64,000 nucleotides of DNA, taken from NCBI RefSeq assembly GCF_026210795.1, contig NC_089452.1:2108001-2172000 (forward strand). Reading direction: 5' to 3'. The position numbers and the translations under genes are program-made. Positions within the stretch are counted from its first letter, which is position 1, and every line of letters begins with the position of its first letter. Positions 48,601 through 61,017 of this stretch are shown piece by piece. This DNA comes from Rhizophagus irregularis (taxonomy: Eukaryota > Glomeromycota > Glomeromycetes > Glomerales > Glomeraceae). Under the pieces are notes generated by a model. That model saw nothing but the letters and a program-made list of their open reading frames with translations. It was not told the origin of the DNA and made no database searches.

Positions 48601-51600
48601 GCAAGTTGTCCCATGCCAAAAACTCATTGCGTGTTCTTTTTTGAAACAACATATATTAGCGATTCATTCCTTCGTGCTCCGCAAAAATAAAGTTAACAAG
48701 GGTAGATAACACTGCTCTTACGTTCTATGATTCGCGACCAGTAGTACATCTGGGTAGAAACCGGCAGGGAAACCGCGGTAGATCGTCGATACTCTGACAT
48801 CAAAGGATTCAATGTGAACGACTTTTGGTATGGAAGGATTGTTAATCTGAGATTAAAACAAAAAAGTATTTATATTTCTTTTGTCAATTTGAATTTCTAT
48901 CATTGTCATCAAACGATAATTCTAACACATTTTTGTGATGAAAAAAAATCTCTTATTATAACTAGATATTGGTGAAGAGATTAAGAATCATCATTTCAAA
49001 AATTTAAACATCTCAGTCAATATTGTTACCACTTCAAGCGGTAAGCTATGAAGGAGTAGATTTAGATTATATAGTTTATATCAACAATGTAAACCACTAA
49101 ATCTCATTCTTCATAAACCTCGATTTCTCGGTTTTCTTGTCCCTGCAATAGGGATTGGAATCGAAACTTGAAAATTGCCAAAATCGGAAATCGATACTAA
49201 AAACGTTTAATTAATACGATTTTTAAATTTACCGGTTAATTGGTAAAAAAAATGTCTAAAAAGATCAACTGTTACCGATTATTCATTCTATCGAAACTGA
49301 TAAAAAAAGATCATTCGATTTTAAAAATCGATTTTTACCGAATCGATTTTCGATTTCAAGTATTGAATCGATTCCGATCCCTACTCGGCAATATAATTAA
49401 AAGGTTATATCTATACCTTTCCAAGTTCTAGATAAATCCAAAATTCTGCACATTCAAAAACCTCTGCTTCACCCAACGTTAAAGTGGCCTCCAGCTGTAG
49501 CGTTTGACCAGCCTTTAGCAAAGGAATCTCAAAAATATATTCCTTTTCCAAAGTCTGCTCTGGAGGGATAGTAGCGACTCCTTCCTGTTCGGGTTGTAAG
49601 CCAAACCGCAAGGCAGAAGATGAAACCTCTCCGCTCGTTTTTCTTAATCTGACACGAATGCAACGCCTATTTTTGGAAAGGCTACCAAAATCCACCTCAG
49701 TTGTGTTTTCCACACCCCAGATTACTTTTGCCACATGACCAACAACCTGAAATTATATATGGAGCGTAAGGAAAGGTTTAGTAGGATACACATTAGTAGT
49801 ACAATACACGAAGAATACAAAGAACAACATTACCATAGAGTTCATGTGTGAAATATGGGTAAGCTCGATAGGATATTTAATGTTGATATTAAGGCCATTG
49901 ATATCGAAAACTGGAAGCTCCCTTTTAAGCCCTGTCATTGTTGCAGTCAAGTGCAACGTATCAGTATCTCGAAGAGGTGGACCTGGTATATTTGGTGGAA
50001 AATATCAAACTCACTGAAATTGAAATGACAATTGAAATAAGATAAGGTTTTTTAAATATGTACCTGGCTTGTTCACCCTATGTTTCTTGAGAAAAAACGT
50101 GAATGGTTGATTACAGTCAACTTTTTTGGTGGTGTGTGGATTGATAAGTTGTGGCAAGATGATATGCTCCTTCTCCTCCTGATTGCGAATCCATATGCTA
50201 TTATTAATTGTAACACGGATATCTCCTATCAGGTTTGAATTAAAAGTGTAAGTACCACTACATAATGATAACCTTATCTGGGTTAAAATTTACTGTATGC
50301 ATAACATTTGCAAGCCAGATAACGTACGTCTTGGTGTAGGCATCTCAGACAAATTGAGGATCGACAAAGTGTCTATGTGAATTTGAGCTTCGGGTTCAAA
50401 AACCCCCGTTATGGAGTGAATAACGACCTGTTGTATACGTATATCAAAAATTTCGTGATATTCTGTAATGTCATTCGTAACGCTGGATAAAAACATAAAA
50501 AATGACTGTCAAGATTGGTTGTTTGGGTTGTGGGACTGAAAAGTATTTTACCAACAAATCGCAGGAAATTCTCTCTTTTACTCTTCTTTTTTCTCAAAAA
50601 AAGAAATGTAGAAAGTTGAATAATGTAAATTTTACCTGTCTTCAATCAAGAACCGGAAATTTCCGTCAATTCCTGAAATACCGTTATATAGAGGAATTGT
50701 TGGACTTCGTCCAGGACTACCACTAGGACCTGAAAAGCCACCTAATATGAAAAGAAATGAATTGAATATGACAGCAAGTTCTGAATCAAGAACGCTTTGC
50801 GAACTCGTACCTGGATTAAAATGGTATGTAGTATTGTATTGTGTATATCCCCGGGAGTCGGTGTAGGAATGTGTTTCTGTCCATGAATAACTTGAACCAC
50901 CTCTACCACCATATCCTCCTCTACCTGTGGATATTATAACCATATAACCATAGTAAGTAATGCGCTAGATCAGAATAATAACCACACAAGAAGTACCCGG
51001 TGTTCCATGTTGTCCAGCTCTGCCTGCATTACGATAATTAATGAGATAGTGCCGAAAATGTTTGTCTAAACAGATTGAAACGTAGAGAATAACAACGATT
51101 ACCTCCTTGTCCTCCATTGATGTTCAGACTGTAGGAAATTGTTGGAATCCATGCCTTCACAAACATCAATAGCAATCCCGAGTCAGTATCACGCATGTGC
51201 AAGGTGATTGCACCACCTTTTCCACCATCGGCACCGCTTTAAGATGAAGATTTTGTCAGGAAAAGAAAAAAAATTCACAGCAGCTAAAGAAAGCATCGTG
51301 AATTGAATGAAGAATACCGACCTGGTTCCTGCGCCTATAAAGTTATTTTATACCAAATATGTCAGCAATTTACCAGAAAAATTTCATCGTAAGCAATAGT
51401 GTTCTTACCTGCATCACCACCATCACCTCCTCTTCCTCCATTGGTTCCATTAGAGTATCTTTATTATTGACAAAAATTAGACGATTGTTTTGATATTGAA
51501 GAATATCTCTTGAACACCAAGAGTAAGAGACTTACTGAGTGGCGTCCATTCCGGGATGACCAGTGGCACCATACCCTAAATAAATGTTTGTTTTATATTT

Positions 51601-52232
51601 GTGCTGGATCACTCACACTTAGTATTCGTAAAACGCTTGAATGAATACTTACCCCCATCTCCACCGTTACCACCGTGTCCCCCGCTTCCTCCGTAAGCTG
51701 AAAGTTTGCAACAAATAATATTGGAATTGTTCATTTTATTGATTACCACTAAACCTCGATAAACTAAAATTTGAAAATTTTACCATCCAGAACAAAAAAA
51801 TCAACCGTTTCACATGAATAAGTTTCTTGAAAATTTTCATAGACCAATTGCTCTGATTTACGATACTGGCCTGAAAATTCAATAGAGGCACCAGTAGTAT
51901 TATCCCTATTCAAAGGTACTGTAAGTCAAATCATGTAGAAAATCATTGCAATTTAAATTAAGGAAATCAAACCTCTCGGTGAGAAACAGGTCGATATCTA
52001 TTATAAAGTAGATGAATTTTAAATTATCACAATTTAACTTGAAATAATTACAATTTCAATTGAATAAAGATGATGAATATATCTGACCGCCGGCATCCTT
52101 TCCCCTGGTTGGATTAGTCGCATCTTCTCCATCATCTCCGTCCATATATGATCCACTAGATATTGCTGCAGAGCGCCCATTCTGTCCATTAACGCCATTA
52201 GGCCCGGATACTGAGAGAACGATAAATGGCAT
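45674..52232 (-). CDS. Large glycine-rich protein, 23 exons, unidentified
   Basis: Exons: 52232-52088, 51997-51973, 51905-51784, 51697-51653, 51575-51536, 51458-51409, 51334-51322, 51236-51103, 51023-50997, 50924-50811, 50741-50636, 50482-50328, 50225-50064, 49982-49834, 49746-49417, 48846-48722, 48635-48364, 48206-48018, 47947-47634, 47556-47236, 47155-46816, 46739-46035, 45963-45674. All phases fit, giving 4,173 nt and about 1,390 residues. Residues 1-270 are collagen-like but irregular Gly-rich segments (GPNGVNGQNG, GGSGGHGGNGGDGG, GRGGYGGRGG). The middle has beta-rich segments (DLGSLSKNRRCIRVRLRKTSG-like). The C-terminal part is Ser-rich with a repeated RSKSM word and basic ends. No known domain recognised and no clear signal peptide. 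The start at 52232 is the first ATG, but TCTCTCAG at 52216-52223 would also serve as an acceptor, so the gene may begin further upstream. Confidence 0.8.
49149..49383. mobile_element. MITE in intron 15 of the Gly-rich gene
   Basis: Begins TAGGGATTGGAATCGA and ends TCGATTCCGATCCCTA. The arms are full of AATCGATTTT/AAATCGAT words. The flanks CCCTGCAA and CTCGGCAA agree at 6 of 8 bases. 235 bp. It lies in the intron between exons 49746-49417 and 48846-48722, so coding is untouched. The TAGGGAT-type end is shared with the MITE at 39773. Confidence 0.75.
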
Positions 52233-53485
52233 TTTTATTGTTTTTTTGTTGTTAGGAAGAAAAACATCATTTTGAGAGAGAAAGCGGAATAAACAAAATT
52301 AAAAACATTTCATTTGTAACGTGACACATCCATTTGGGACCACTAAAGTACCAATAGAAGCAAAAATCGCAAGTTGTATCACATTTCATAATGGATACAC
52401 AAAATGCATGGCGAGCCGTGCTTGACAAAAGTGTGCTGAAGAATAATTTTATAAATTTATTATAATTGTAAAATTTAATAAAAAATTCTCTAATAATAAA
52501 TTTCAAGCTAAAATTCTCAATACTCCTATTAAAAAAAATTATTTCAATAATTTTTTATTAAAAGACTTCTAAACGAAATTCTTTATCAAAAAAAAAGACT
52601 CACCTATAAAAAAACCTTTTGACCGAACAAAAATTCTTTATCAAAAAGAATATAAGAAATTTCTAACGGAAAAATCTTCCAACAAACACATTTTTCCTGT
52701 TATATTATAGCTGTTTTCAAAAAAGGTGTAGTTTGGTGATATTCATTGTGCATGTGAATCAGGAGATCACCAATCAGACATATACCTTTTTACTTGTTTA
52801 TATAATTTACCGAAAAATATATTGCTTTATTGTTAATAACAAGCTAGCAAATAAAAAATTTTAAAAACTTTTGTGCAACCATCTTCGACAATATCCATAG
52901 CAATAACTAGCTTGCGTTGCTATTTTTGTTTTATAATTAGATAAATTATGATTTTATAATATTAATATACTTATTCTAACTAAAAAAATCAAAAGTATAT
53001 TTATTCAATAATTAGTAAAATAATAAGAAAAATAATTATTAAAATAAATGAGCACCTAGGTTGAGTTTAGTGAAATTTATTGTTTTTATGTATTCTAGAA
53101 AATAAAAAATAATTGTAAATCTAGATCTAAAAAACGAAATAAATAAAATAAAGAATAACGATAATATCTATACATAAAAAAAAATGGTAAAAATAAATAA
53201 AAAATTACATAAAAACATATTTGCATAGATTATTATTAAAATTATTAAAATCTCGGTTTTAAAAAAATCCGGTCTAACAAAAAGAAACCAAAAAAATCCA
53301 CATTCGGTAATGGAGGGTGGAATGACCAAAAATGAAACATGATTGAAATATGATTCCTCCTATTGTTATTGATTAAAAAAAATATAATTTCAGCACATTG
53401 CGAAAGATGGGAAAGTTTGGCTGCTATTATGGTTTCTTTCGTCTATCCAAAATTTAGCACCACAATGAATGCTGCCCATCTTTAC
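52233..53485. other. Upstream region or long first intron of the Gly-rich gene
   Basis: Holds the degenerate CTCCTATTAAAAAAA/AACGAAATTCTTTATCAAAA repeat at 52490-52690 and otherwise AT-rich sequence. The minus-strand frame at 52506-52267 includes a Cys-rich stretch (CDTTCDFCFYW) of unknown meaning. Confidence 0.35.
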
Positions 53486-53517
53486 CTGCAGCACCGATCC
53501 GATCACCCGATCCAAAC
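53486..53517 (-). CDS. Candidate upstream exon of the Gly-rich gene
   Basis: A 32-nt segment between TTTAG (acceptor) and GTAAAG (donor) would read FGSGDRIGAAG. It ends in phase 1, which is what an acceptor at 52216 (AG before TATCCGGG) needs. The Gly-rich content matches the protein. This is inference only; no start codon is linked to it. Confidence 0.3.
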
Positions 53518-53524
53518 CTAAATG

Positions 53525-53960
53525 GTGAAAAATTAGGTTTGAAAAAAAAAGCCAAACTGAAAAAAGAAAAGGTGAAAAAATGTTTTTTTGTATTGGAAGA
53601 AAAGCCAAAGCCAACCCGAAAAAAGAAAAAGGTTCGAAAAAAACCGAAAGAAAAATTTGGGAAGAGAGACAAAGAGAAAAATCGGTTGAAAAAAGAAACC
53701 GAAAGGGAAAAAGAAAGAAAAAATAAAAAAAAAATTGAAAGATAAAGAAAAAAAAATTAATTGAGGGAATTAAGAAGGATAAAGAAAGAAATCGGTTAGA
53801 AAAAAGGGAGATTTCTGAAAAAAAAAGGAATCCAAAAAAAAATAAGTATTGAAAAAAATTCTGAAAAAAAAAGGACAATAATTCGGTCCAAAAAGATCGA
53901 AACAAAATAAAAAAATTTTTCAGTTTGGAAAAAAAATTAAACCTACTGTAAATGGAGAAA
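53525..53960 (+). repeat. Long purine-rich tract
   Basis: For about 430 bases the plus strand is almost only A and G (words GAAAAAAG, AAACCGAAAG, GAAAGAAA), with few pyrimidines, mostly in CGAAA/CCGA/ATTGA. Both frame products (Lys/Glu/Arg-rich on plus, Phe/Ser-rich on minus) follow from this composition and are not called as genes. Confidence 0.7.
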
Positions 53961-54138
53961 AACAAATTTTTCGGGTTTAAAAAACAAACCAAACCAAAAG
54001 AAGAAAATTATATGGAAGTTACACAATTCAAATTATTTATCCAAACGTCAGACAAATTTTTTTTAGTTATAAAAGCTAAACCAAAAGAAGAAAAGGGAGA
54101 AAAAAAAATCGGACAAAAAAAATTAATAAAAATTCCGA

Positions 54139-54330
54139 TTAAGGTAAAATTTCATTAACTGAAATTAGATTAGTTGATTGGAAATTGGATTGATCAGGCG
54201 GAGACATGTCACCTAATCCAAACGTCAGATAGATGCCATCAAAAGAAATGGTCAGTAAAAATGTGTAACGTTTGCCACGAACAAACCCTACTTTTTTTAA
54301 TAGCTCTCGTGTTAACATGAAATTATTCAT
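54139..54330 (-). CDS. Possible exon, unidentified
   Basis: A 63-codon minus-strand frame with balanced composition (GFVRGKRYTFLLTISFDGIY, then FGLGDMSPPDQ) stands out from the low-complexity surroundings. It could be a 5' exon of the Gly-rich gene or a relic. No domain recognised. Confidence 0.25.
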   Translation of the reverse strand: MNNFMLTRELLKKVGFVRGKRYTFLLTISFDGIYLTFGLGDMSPPDQSNFQSTNLISVNEILP

Positions 54331-55662
54331 CTAAGAAAATCGGCTGTTCACATTAATATTGTACAATTCCACTGGTGAGTAGCCACTTCGAACTTCCATT
54401 CCTAAACAATTTCATCGAGATTCAAGTCCACATTCTCCTGAATAATATTTTTAAAAAACTTGTTATAAATAATACTTACGTTCATATCATTTTGATCAAA
54501 ACCTGCTCTTTATAATAACCATCATAATGAAAATATATTATGTGCCATTTTAACTTGATATAGTCTTTCTAATAGAGTCATGGTAACTAACTGAGAGAAT
54601 CTAAGTACAATCAGAGCAGGGTTTTGAAAATGGGGAAAATCAGAGAATCGTGATTTCTCACGATACAGTGATTAAACGGCTATTCTTTATTTATCTCTCA
54701 ATTAAAGAAAAATTCTTTAACGAAATTCTCTATTAAAAACAAATCCCCCTATTAAAAAAATTCTCTACCACAAAAAATATTTTTGCCTATTAAAATTCTC
54801 AAAAGAAATTCTTTACCAAGAGAAGCTCCTTCCTATTAAAAAAAAAAATTCTTTAACGAAATTCTTAAAAAAGTTCTCCCTGTTAAAAAATTTTTTATCA
54901 AAGTGTGATATGTTTAAAACCCAGATAATCGGTATTACAATCGAGACATGTTTTATAACAAATCACTTGTTGTGTAATTATACGGTACGCCATACATTCA
55001 TTCCAAAACGTGACATGTAATTGGCTAATTAATAGAATACAGGTCGTAGATGGATCATGGATGTATGGTAATCCGATTTACTTTCCTGGATTAAATGAAA
55101 TCACAGCTTAGAGTTTTTTCAGGGGTAACTGATATAGTATAATCTTATAGCTTAAATATCAATTAGATTAAATTTTAATATTATCCATCACGATATAGGC
55201 AAATCCGTCAATTTATACTAGAATATTAATTAGGGTTTTTAAATCTCTATTTAGCTAAATTTTTTCATATATGTATACAACCTTTATTATTATCTCCTAA
55301 AGTGTTTTTATTGTATTATGTGACAAATTTCCCCGGATTTTTGCAAATAATGACCTTTTATATTATAATAAAATCTATCGCAACTTGTTTTTTCTAAAAT
55401 AGGCAATTAATTAATGAATTTCTATATTACTATGAACTAATTAATGAATTTATATTACTATGAACTAATTAATGAATTTTATATTACCATGAGAACTAAC
55501 TGAAAGGTTAATAAAAATGAATTCGTGACAACTATAAAAATATGTACATACAGTATATTCAAAAAAAAAAATGATCAGCGGTCAAACATTAATAAATTGA
55601 TCAACAAAAAAAAAAAATTTTTTTTTCTAAACTTTTTCAACTTTTTCATTCGATTTCAGAAT
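54331..55662. other. Intergenic with dispersed repeat
   Basis: 54680-54905 carries another copy of the AACGAAATTCT/CCTATTAAAAAAATTCTC degenerate repeat. 55400-55490 has three close copies of AATTAATGAATTT.ATATTAC.ATGA. No gene seen. Confidence 0.45.
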
Positions 55663-58016
55663 ATGCCAGATATAATTTATACTCTTAATTATGTACCAGG
55701 ACAATTTGATGATACACCTGAAAATGAACAAGATGAACAACGAATAAGTAATGAATTAAATAAAAATATTAAGAATTTGATGAGTTGAATGATAATGAAA
55801 GAATGGGATAACGCAACAGGAGGTAAAACAAAAGTATAATTAAGTATTTGAGATTTTGTTTTTATATCAAAAGATAATACAAAGTTAATCGATTGTACTG
55901 TTTAGTAAAATCTTTTAATAAAATGACAATTAAGACAAAAATTACAAGCTTGCGGTACATTATCCGGATCAATAAAATATCAACAAGGTCCTTCTGAAGG
56001 AAGTTCATTATCAGCTGGTAGAGGTGTATCTGATGAAGCTAAAAAAAAAAGTTATTGAAACTAAATTAGTATAACAAATGAAAATTTTGAGTAAATATGC
56101 AAATAGGATTCATCTTGGTATGTATTTACAGGAAAAAAAGATTTCGTTATTGAATTTATGTTCTTTTTATTAATCCAAAAATTTTCTTTCTTAAAGATGA
56201 AGTTTCAGATGGTAAATTATCCGTTTTTTGTCAAGATGGGCAACAAAAAAAAACTCTTGGTGATAAGTATGTAATACTTATTTAAAATAATAGTTATTTT
56301 AATTTGATGAATTATTGTTAACGTAAAAATATATTTTTTTTTGAAGACAAAAAAATAGTGATAAATCAGATCGTGCTACTGTAGAGCAAGTGTTAGATCC
56401 TCGAACGAGGATAATTCTTTTTAAGATGATTAATCGCAACGTAATCTATGAAATAAATGGGTGTGTAAGCACTGGTAAAGAGGTATGGTGTTGCCTTTTT
56501 TTTTTAAAAAAAAAAAAGAAATAAGGATCAGTACCTAAATTAATATTTAATACAAATGATTTAGGCAAATGTTTATCATGCAATAACAGAAGATGGAAAT
56601 CATAGGGCTATAAAAGTTTATGAAACTTCAATTTTAGTGTTTAAAGATAGAGATCGTTACGTTACGGGAGAATTTGGATTTAGACATGGTTATAGTAAAC
56701 ATAATCCAAGAAAAATGGTCAAATTATGGGCGGAAAAAGAAATGAGAAATTTAAAGAGATTATGGCAAGCTGGTATTCCATGTCCCGAACCTCTTGTTTT
56801 AGGGCTACATGCTCTAGTAATGATTTTCCTTGGAGATAAAAATGGATGGTACGTACTAATTTAAAATTTGAATATTCTTTTTTTTTTAAGGAAAAAAAAA
56901 AAATTTTTTTAATTTCTTATTTTTAAGGGCATATATTATCAGCTTATAAAGAATATGATAATAATGTATCATAAATGTCATGCCGATTTGAACGAATATA
57001 ATCTTTTGTAAGTCAAAGAAATTTGTTTTCGTTAATAGTTTAAAAATTTCTTGATTTAACGTTATTTTTTTTTTTAATTATCATAGATATCGTTCGCGTA
57101 TTTTATATCTTATCGATCAGTAGAACATGATCATCCACATGCTCTTGAATTTTTAAGGAGATCTTTCAAATGTCACAGAATATTTCAAAAGAAAAGGTGT
57201 AAGAGTTATTGGAGAATTATTTGATTTTATTACTGATATTAACATTGGATTAGATGATGAGCAAGTTGAGGCCGAGCTCGATAAGGTAAATTATTCATAT
57301 AATTATGTTAATGTGAGCTGCTAATTAATAAATTTAAAAATTATATATATATTTTTTTTAGATTCAAGAAAGATTAGCTTCCCAACAGGAATTATCAATT
57401 ACGTTAAATGAGGATATTGATAAAATGTCTAAAGATTTGGTTGATGAAGAGGTTTTCAAGAAAGCCTTTATTCCGAGAACCTTGAATGATGTATTTTATG
57501 TTGAAAGAGATACTTTGAAAGTTTCAAAAGACGAAGGTGAGGATGTGAGTAAAGCAAAAAATTGAATTAACTTTGTAATTATTTTGTTACTTTTATTAAT
57601 TTCCCTCGTTTGTTTAGTTGATTTATCGACAACTTACTGGACTTTCTGTTGATGATAAAGCTGAAAAAAATACCAAATGAAAATGAAGTAATGGTAAAGT
57701 CAGAAAACGTTTCATCTATTTCTACTAAAGATGATGAAGATGATGAAAGTGAAGAGGATGATTAAGATGAAGAAAAAGAAAGTGAGGGAGATGAAGAAAA
57801 TGAATATGACGATGTGTCAAGAAACAATCTAGAGGAAAACAAAATGAAGACAAAGAATCTAAAAAAGTACGGATTTGTTTATTATATTCGAGTACCATAT
57901 CATATTTGATGATTAACGTTACATTTGTACTTGTTTTAGGAGCGGAAGAAAGCTGCGAAAGAAGTGGCGGAAGAAAAAAGAAAGAATCCAAAGCTGTCAA
58001 AATGCGTAAAATAAAA
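55663..58016 (+). pseudogene. RIO1: RIO1 atypical kinase pseudogene
   Basis: Exon-by-exon similarity to RIO1, the atypical kinase needed for late 40S ribosome maturation. The ATP loop GCVSTGKE then [11 protein letters not shown] spans an intron. Next come [57 protein letters not shown].., and HADLNEYNLL with the catalytic Asp and Asn. An acidic C-terminal tail follows near 57700-57800. Damage: frameshift near 55775-55800, A-run frameshift near 56040, loss after NGW (no PAPRLKDA-like segment), frameshifts near 57110-57160 through the metal-binding IDxxQ region, and another near 57665. Introns are kept, so it arose by DNA duplication rather than retrocopy. An intact copy must exist elsewhere if this is a normal genome. 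Confidence 0.85.
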
Positions 58017-59587
58017 CTACTACCGGGAAAAAGTCCAAATAATTTATTACATTATTTGTTTTTTATTAAATTATTTTTTCCGTAATTAATGTAAACTATT
58101 GTCTTTTGTAGTTAACAACATTGAACCATTCCGAAACTACGGTATTATTATTAAAAATGACAAATCATTTATATCATTTGAACAATATTCCGAGATTTTT
58201 TTAGAATATTTTTGCATCACATGCTTTTTTACACCCTTTTAATACTACTTTTTCAACAACTTATGAAAATTAATGGATGGGCCTCTTATTTACATTATGC
58301 TTCTTATGTAGATTTTTATTATTCCAATAGATTATTTTTTTCTTTTTTTCTTTCTTCTTATTTTGGTCTCGATTCTTTCTCTTCTTCTATCAGGCAATGC
58401 TTAGTGTTGATTTATAAATAATAAGCAGTGCGATCTTTGCGAAGGTTGGGTTTATACTTGTAGCGTGTGCGTAGTAGTCACTTTTGTAAAGGCTCAGCTC
58501 CCAGGCTCCCGTCATTGTCCTAATTTTTAATATATAAAATAAAAATATATGAAAATTAAAATATTTAGTCTATCTAGTCAAACAACAAAGTATCAGGTGA
58601 ATCGATCATTAAAAGATGATGTTGTTTCATCGTATATAGACGAGTTGTGGTTTTGTGCTTCTATAATTGATAATAAAAATTTTTATTCCATCCCTTGATA
58701 CTATGGAAAAAAAATATAACATTGTCCAATAAGGTCTCCCCAATTTAAAAGTTCGTTTAACATGACCCTAAAGAAAACAGAATGTTTGAATAGTCTATAT
58801 GTAAGACACCCTTCAGGAAAAGCATAAATGGCCGCATTTCATCTCAACTCTCGCAACATTTAATGGTGAATAATATACCTTAATATTATTTTTCATAATT
58901 TCTTCATTATACCGGCAGTGCTTTAATCATGAGATCTGTTGAAAAAGAAGAAAGGAGTATTTTATTAGAGGTAGAACAAAACTAGTTATTTTCATATCAA
59001 AGTTTTCATAAACCACACGAAGAAAAAGGACATAACAGATAAATTGACGGGAAAAGAAAGAGAAAGTAATTTACCACTTGAAGCCCATTGAAGCCCATTG
59101 CCATTATTGAGACTAATAAGGCAACAGAGAAACAGCCAAGGGGGAATAACACCACGGATTAGAGGGAGACAGAATTAACCAAGAAAGAAACTTCAATGAA
59201 ATATGATCTGTTTGTTTGAATTAAATGTGTAAAACGTTCATCATTTTCAAATCGCTCAACAAAAATGGGTTATCCGAACTTTTCGCCGAAGTTCATTTCA
59301 CCGAAACCCATTTTCTCGAAGTCAAATAAAACACCACATTTGGGTTTGATATACATACAAAGACTACCATTCTAAATGTGGCATTTAAAATTATATGAAA
59401 ATCTTATGTAAGTTATCACGAGAGATTTTCAAGTAGTAATCCATTTCGGCTCGGATTTTGATCTGTTTTAGTTGATATTTCCGTACTAAAAATAAAAGGT
59501 AATAAGTAGTATGGTTAAATAATTATTAATCGATCATAAATGAACAGGGGGTGAATTCAATGAACAGGTGGTGAATTCTTGTTTTAT
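58017..59587. other. Intergenic, no gene seen
   Basis: Contains the RIO1 3' flank, a short duplicated word (TTGAAGCCCATTGAAGCCCATTG near 59078-59101), a TTCGCCGAA/TTCACCGAA repeat near 59282-59330 and a GAACAGGTGGTGAATTC duplication just before the secreted-protein gene (59543-59580). Confidence 0.4.
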
Positions 59588-59594
59588 TATAAAA
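59588..59594 (+). promoter_or_regulatory. Probable TATA box of the secreted-protein gene
   Basis: TATAAAA starting 97 bp before ATG 59685, a typical distance for a short leader. Supported by position only. Confidence 0.45.
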
Positions 59595-59684
59595 GGCGAC
59601 GGTTTCGATTTTATTCTGAATTCAAAATTATTGATAATTACATTTTAACCAGATATTTACCAAGTTTATCCTCACAAAGAAATC

Positions 59685-60134
59685 ATGAACCGAAATTTTA
59701 TTTTTGTATTCATTTTATTAGCTTCGCTTTCAATAGTCAATGCTATTCCTATTCCACATAAACTTCTTAAACGAACAACCGAATTTACAGAATGTAGACA
59801 GTCACCAACGCCGCCCCTACTCTCTGTAGTGATTTCACCTGATCCTGTCGTATCCGGTAACACCGTGACTTTTACTGCTACCGGATCATTGAACCAAGAT
59901 GTTCCTGATGGATCTGACCTTATTGCTTTCTTTGGAGATTCTAGTAGTAGCAAGATTATAGGGGATATCAAGAGGGCGCCTATGTGCGATGGTGGATGTC
60001 CAAGAGCTGGAGCTCAATTCACTAAAACACTGGATTATTCGGATGTACCTGGATTACCTAACCCATATGATATTGTAGTTGGCGTTGTGAAAAACACTGA
60101 TGTATTGGCCTGTGCAGTTGCTATTAATGTTTAG
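59685..60134 (+). CDS. Small secreted ML-domain-like protein
   Basis: Single exon, 149 residues. Residues 1-20 form a signal peptide (Lys/Arg-poor start, FVFILLASLSIVNA core), followed by LLKRTT, a possible Kex2-like dibasic site. The mature part (LLSVVISPDPVVSGNTVTFT, PDGSDLIAFFGD, AGAQFTKTLDYSDVPG, YDIVVGVV, ACAVAINV) has the strand pattern and Cys placement (Cys37, MCDGGC, ACA) of ML/MD-2-related lipid-binding proteins, such as fungal phosphatidylglycerol/phosphatidylinositol transfer proteins. It is shorter than many, consistent with the Glomeromycotina forms. Probably binds lipid or sterol outside the cell or in the secretory route; the ligand is unknown. Confidence 0.82.
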   Translation: MNRNFIFVFILLASLSIVNAIPIPHKLLKRTTEFTECRQSPTPPLLSVVISPDPVVSGNTVTFTATGSLNQDVPDGSDLIAFFGDSSSSKIIGDIKRAPMCDGGCPRAGAQFTKTLDYSDVPGLPNPYDIVVGVVKNTDVLACAVAINV

Positions 60135-61017
60135 TTTCCCTTACTTCTATAGCTTTTTACAAGTCTTCTTGATAAATTAATTTTTCATGTTATTACATTT
60201 ATTTTATTTAAAAAGAAATTTATTTAATTTATTTTGTTATTGGTTAAATTCATCTTTATAATCTAATTCATTATACATTATCATCGATTAAATTCTTCAG
60301 ATTTCTCGAGATTTTCTGAAAGAAAAAATGCCCACTGAGAAGTTACCCTTTTAGACTAACCTGTGACTTCATGATCATATACTTTTTTGAATTCCACATT
60401 TTCAAAGAAAATAATTTTACTTTTGTCGTTTAAAGAAAAGCAATAATATAAAATAAAAGAACGTTCTTTTATAATTATTGATCAAAGAAATGTTCTATTT
60501 CATAATAAAGATAATAAGATAATTTGGTTTGTACTAATATACTTAGTGGTCAATTTTTTTTTTAACGAATTAGCTGGGATAAGTGGCGAATACATCGATC
60601 ATACTGGCGCTATGTGCTTGTTTTTAGTGCGAAAAAGTCCTGTAATCAATTGTCGAACTGGGCGGATACTATACGTGAATACTGTACGTCCTGATGAGCT
60701 TTCTAATAGAAAAAAAATTTCGCTTTGGCGCAAATAAGTTGAAATCTAATTCAGACCTAACATAATTTTTTTAAGTAAATAAAGCATATCATATAACAGT
60801 CTTCCAGTCTGCATGCTATACTATACAGTATTGATAGCATTTGCTGAGAGAAAAAGATATAAGCAGGAACATGAGCCCTTTAGGACGAATTTGGATGCTT
60901 GTATTTTTTCGACCCATATGCATATGCTACCCGTCTTTATTTTTGCCAAATCAACCACGAGTTTCGCATTCTATGCAAGCTGATGACCCGGTATACAGTA
61001 TATAAATTACGGAGATC
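60135..61017. other. Intergenic, no gene seen
   Basis: 3' flank of the secreted-protein gene, then AT-rich. The 63-codon frame at 60546-60737 starts with GTG-like context and has no partner; not called. Confidence 0.4.

Noticed and set aside
53390-53992. 200-codon Phe/Ser-rich minus-strand frame and the Lys/Glu-rich plus-strand frame as genes
   Set aside because: Both follow from the purine tract; composition is extreme and no domain is visible.
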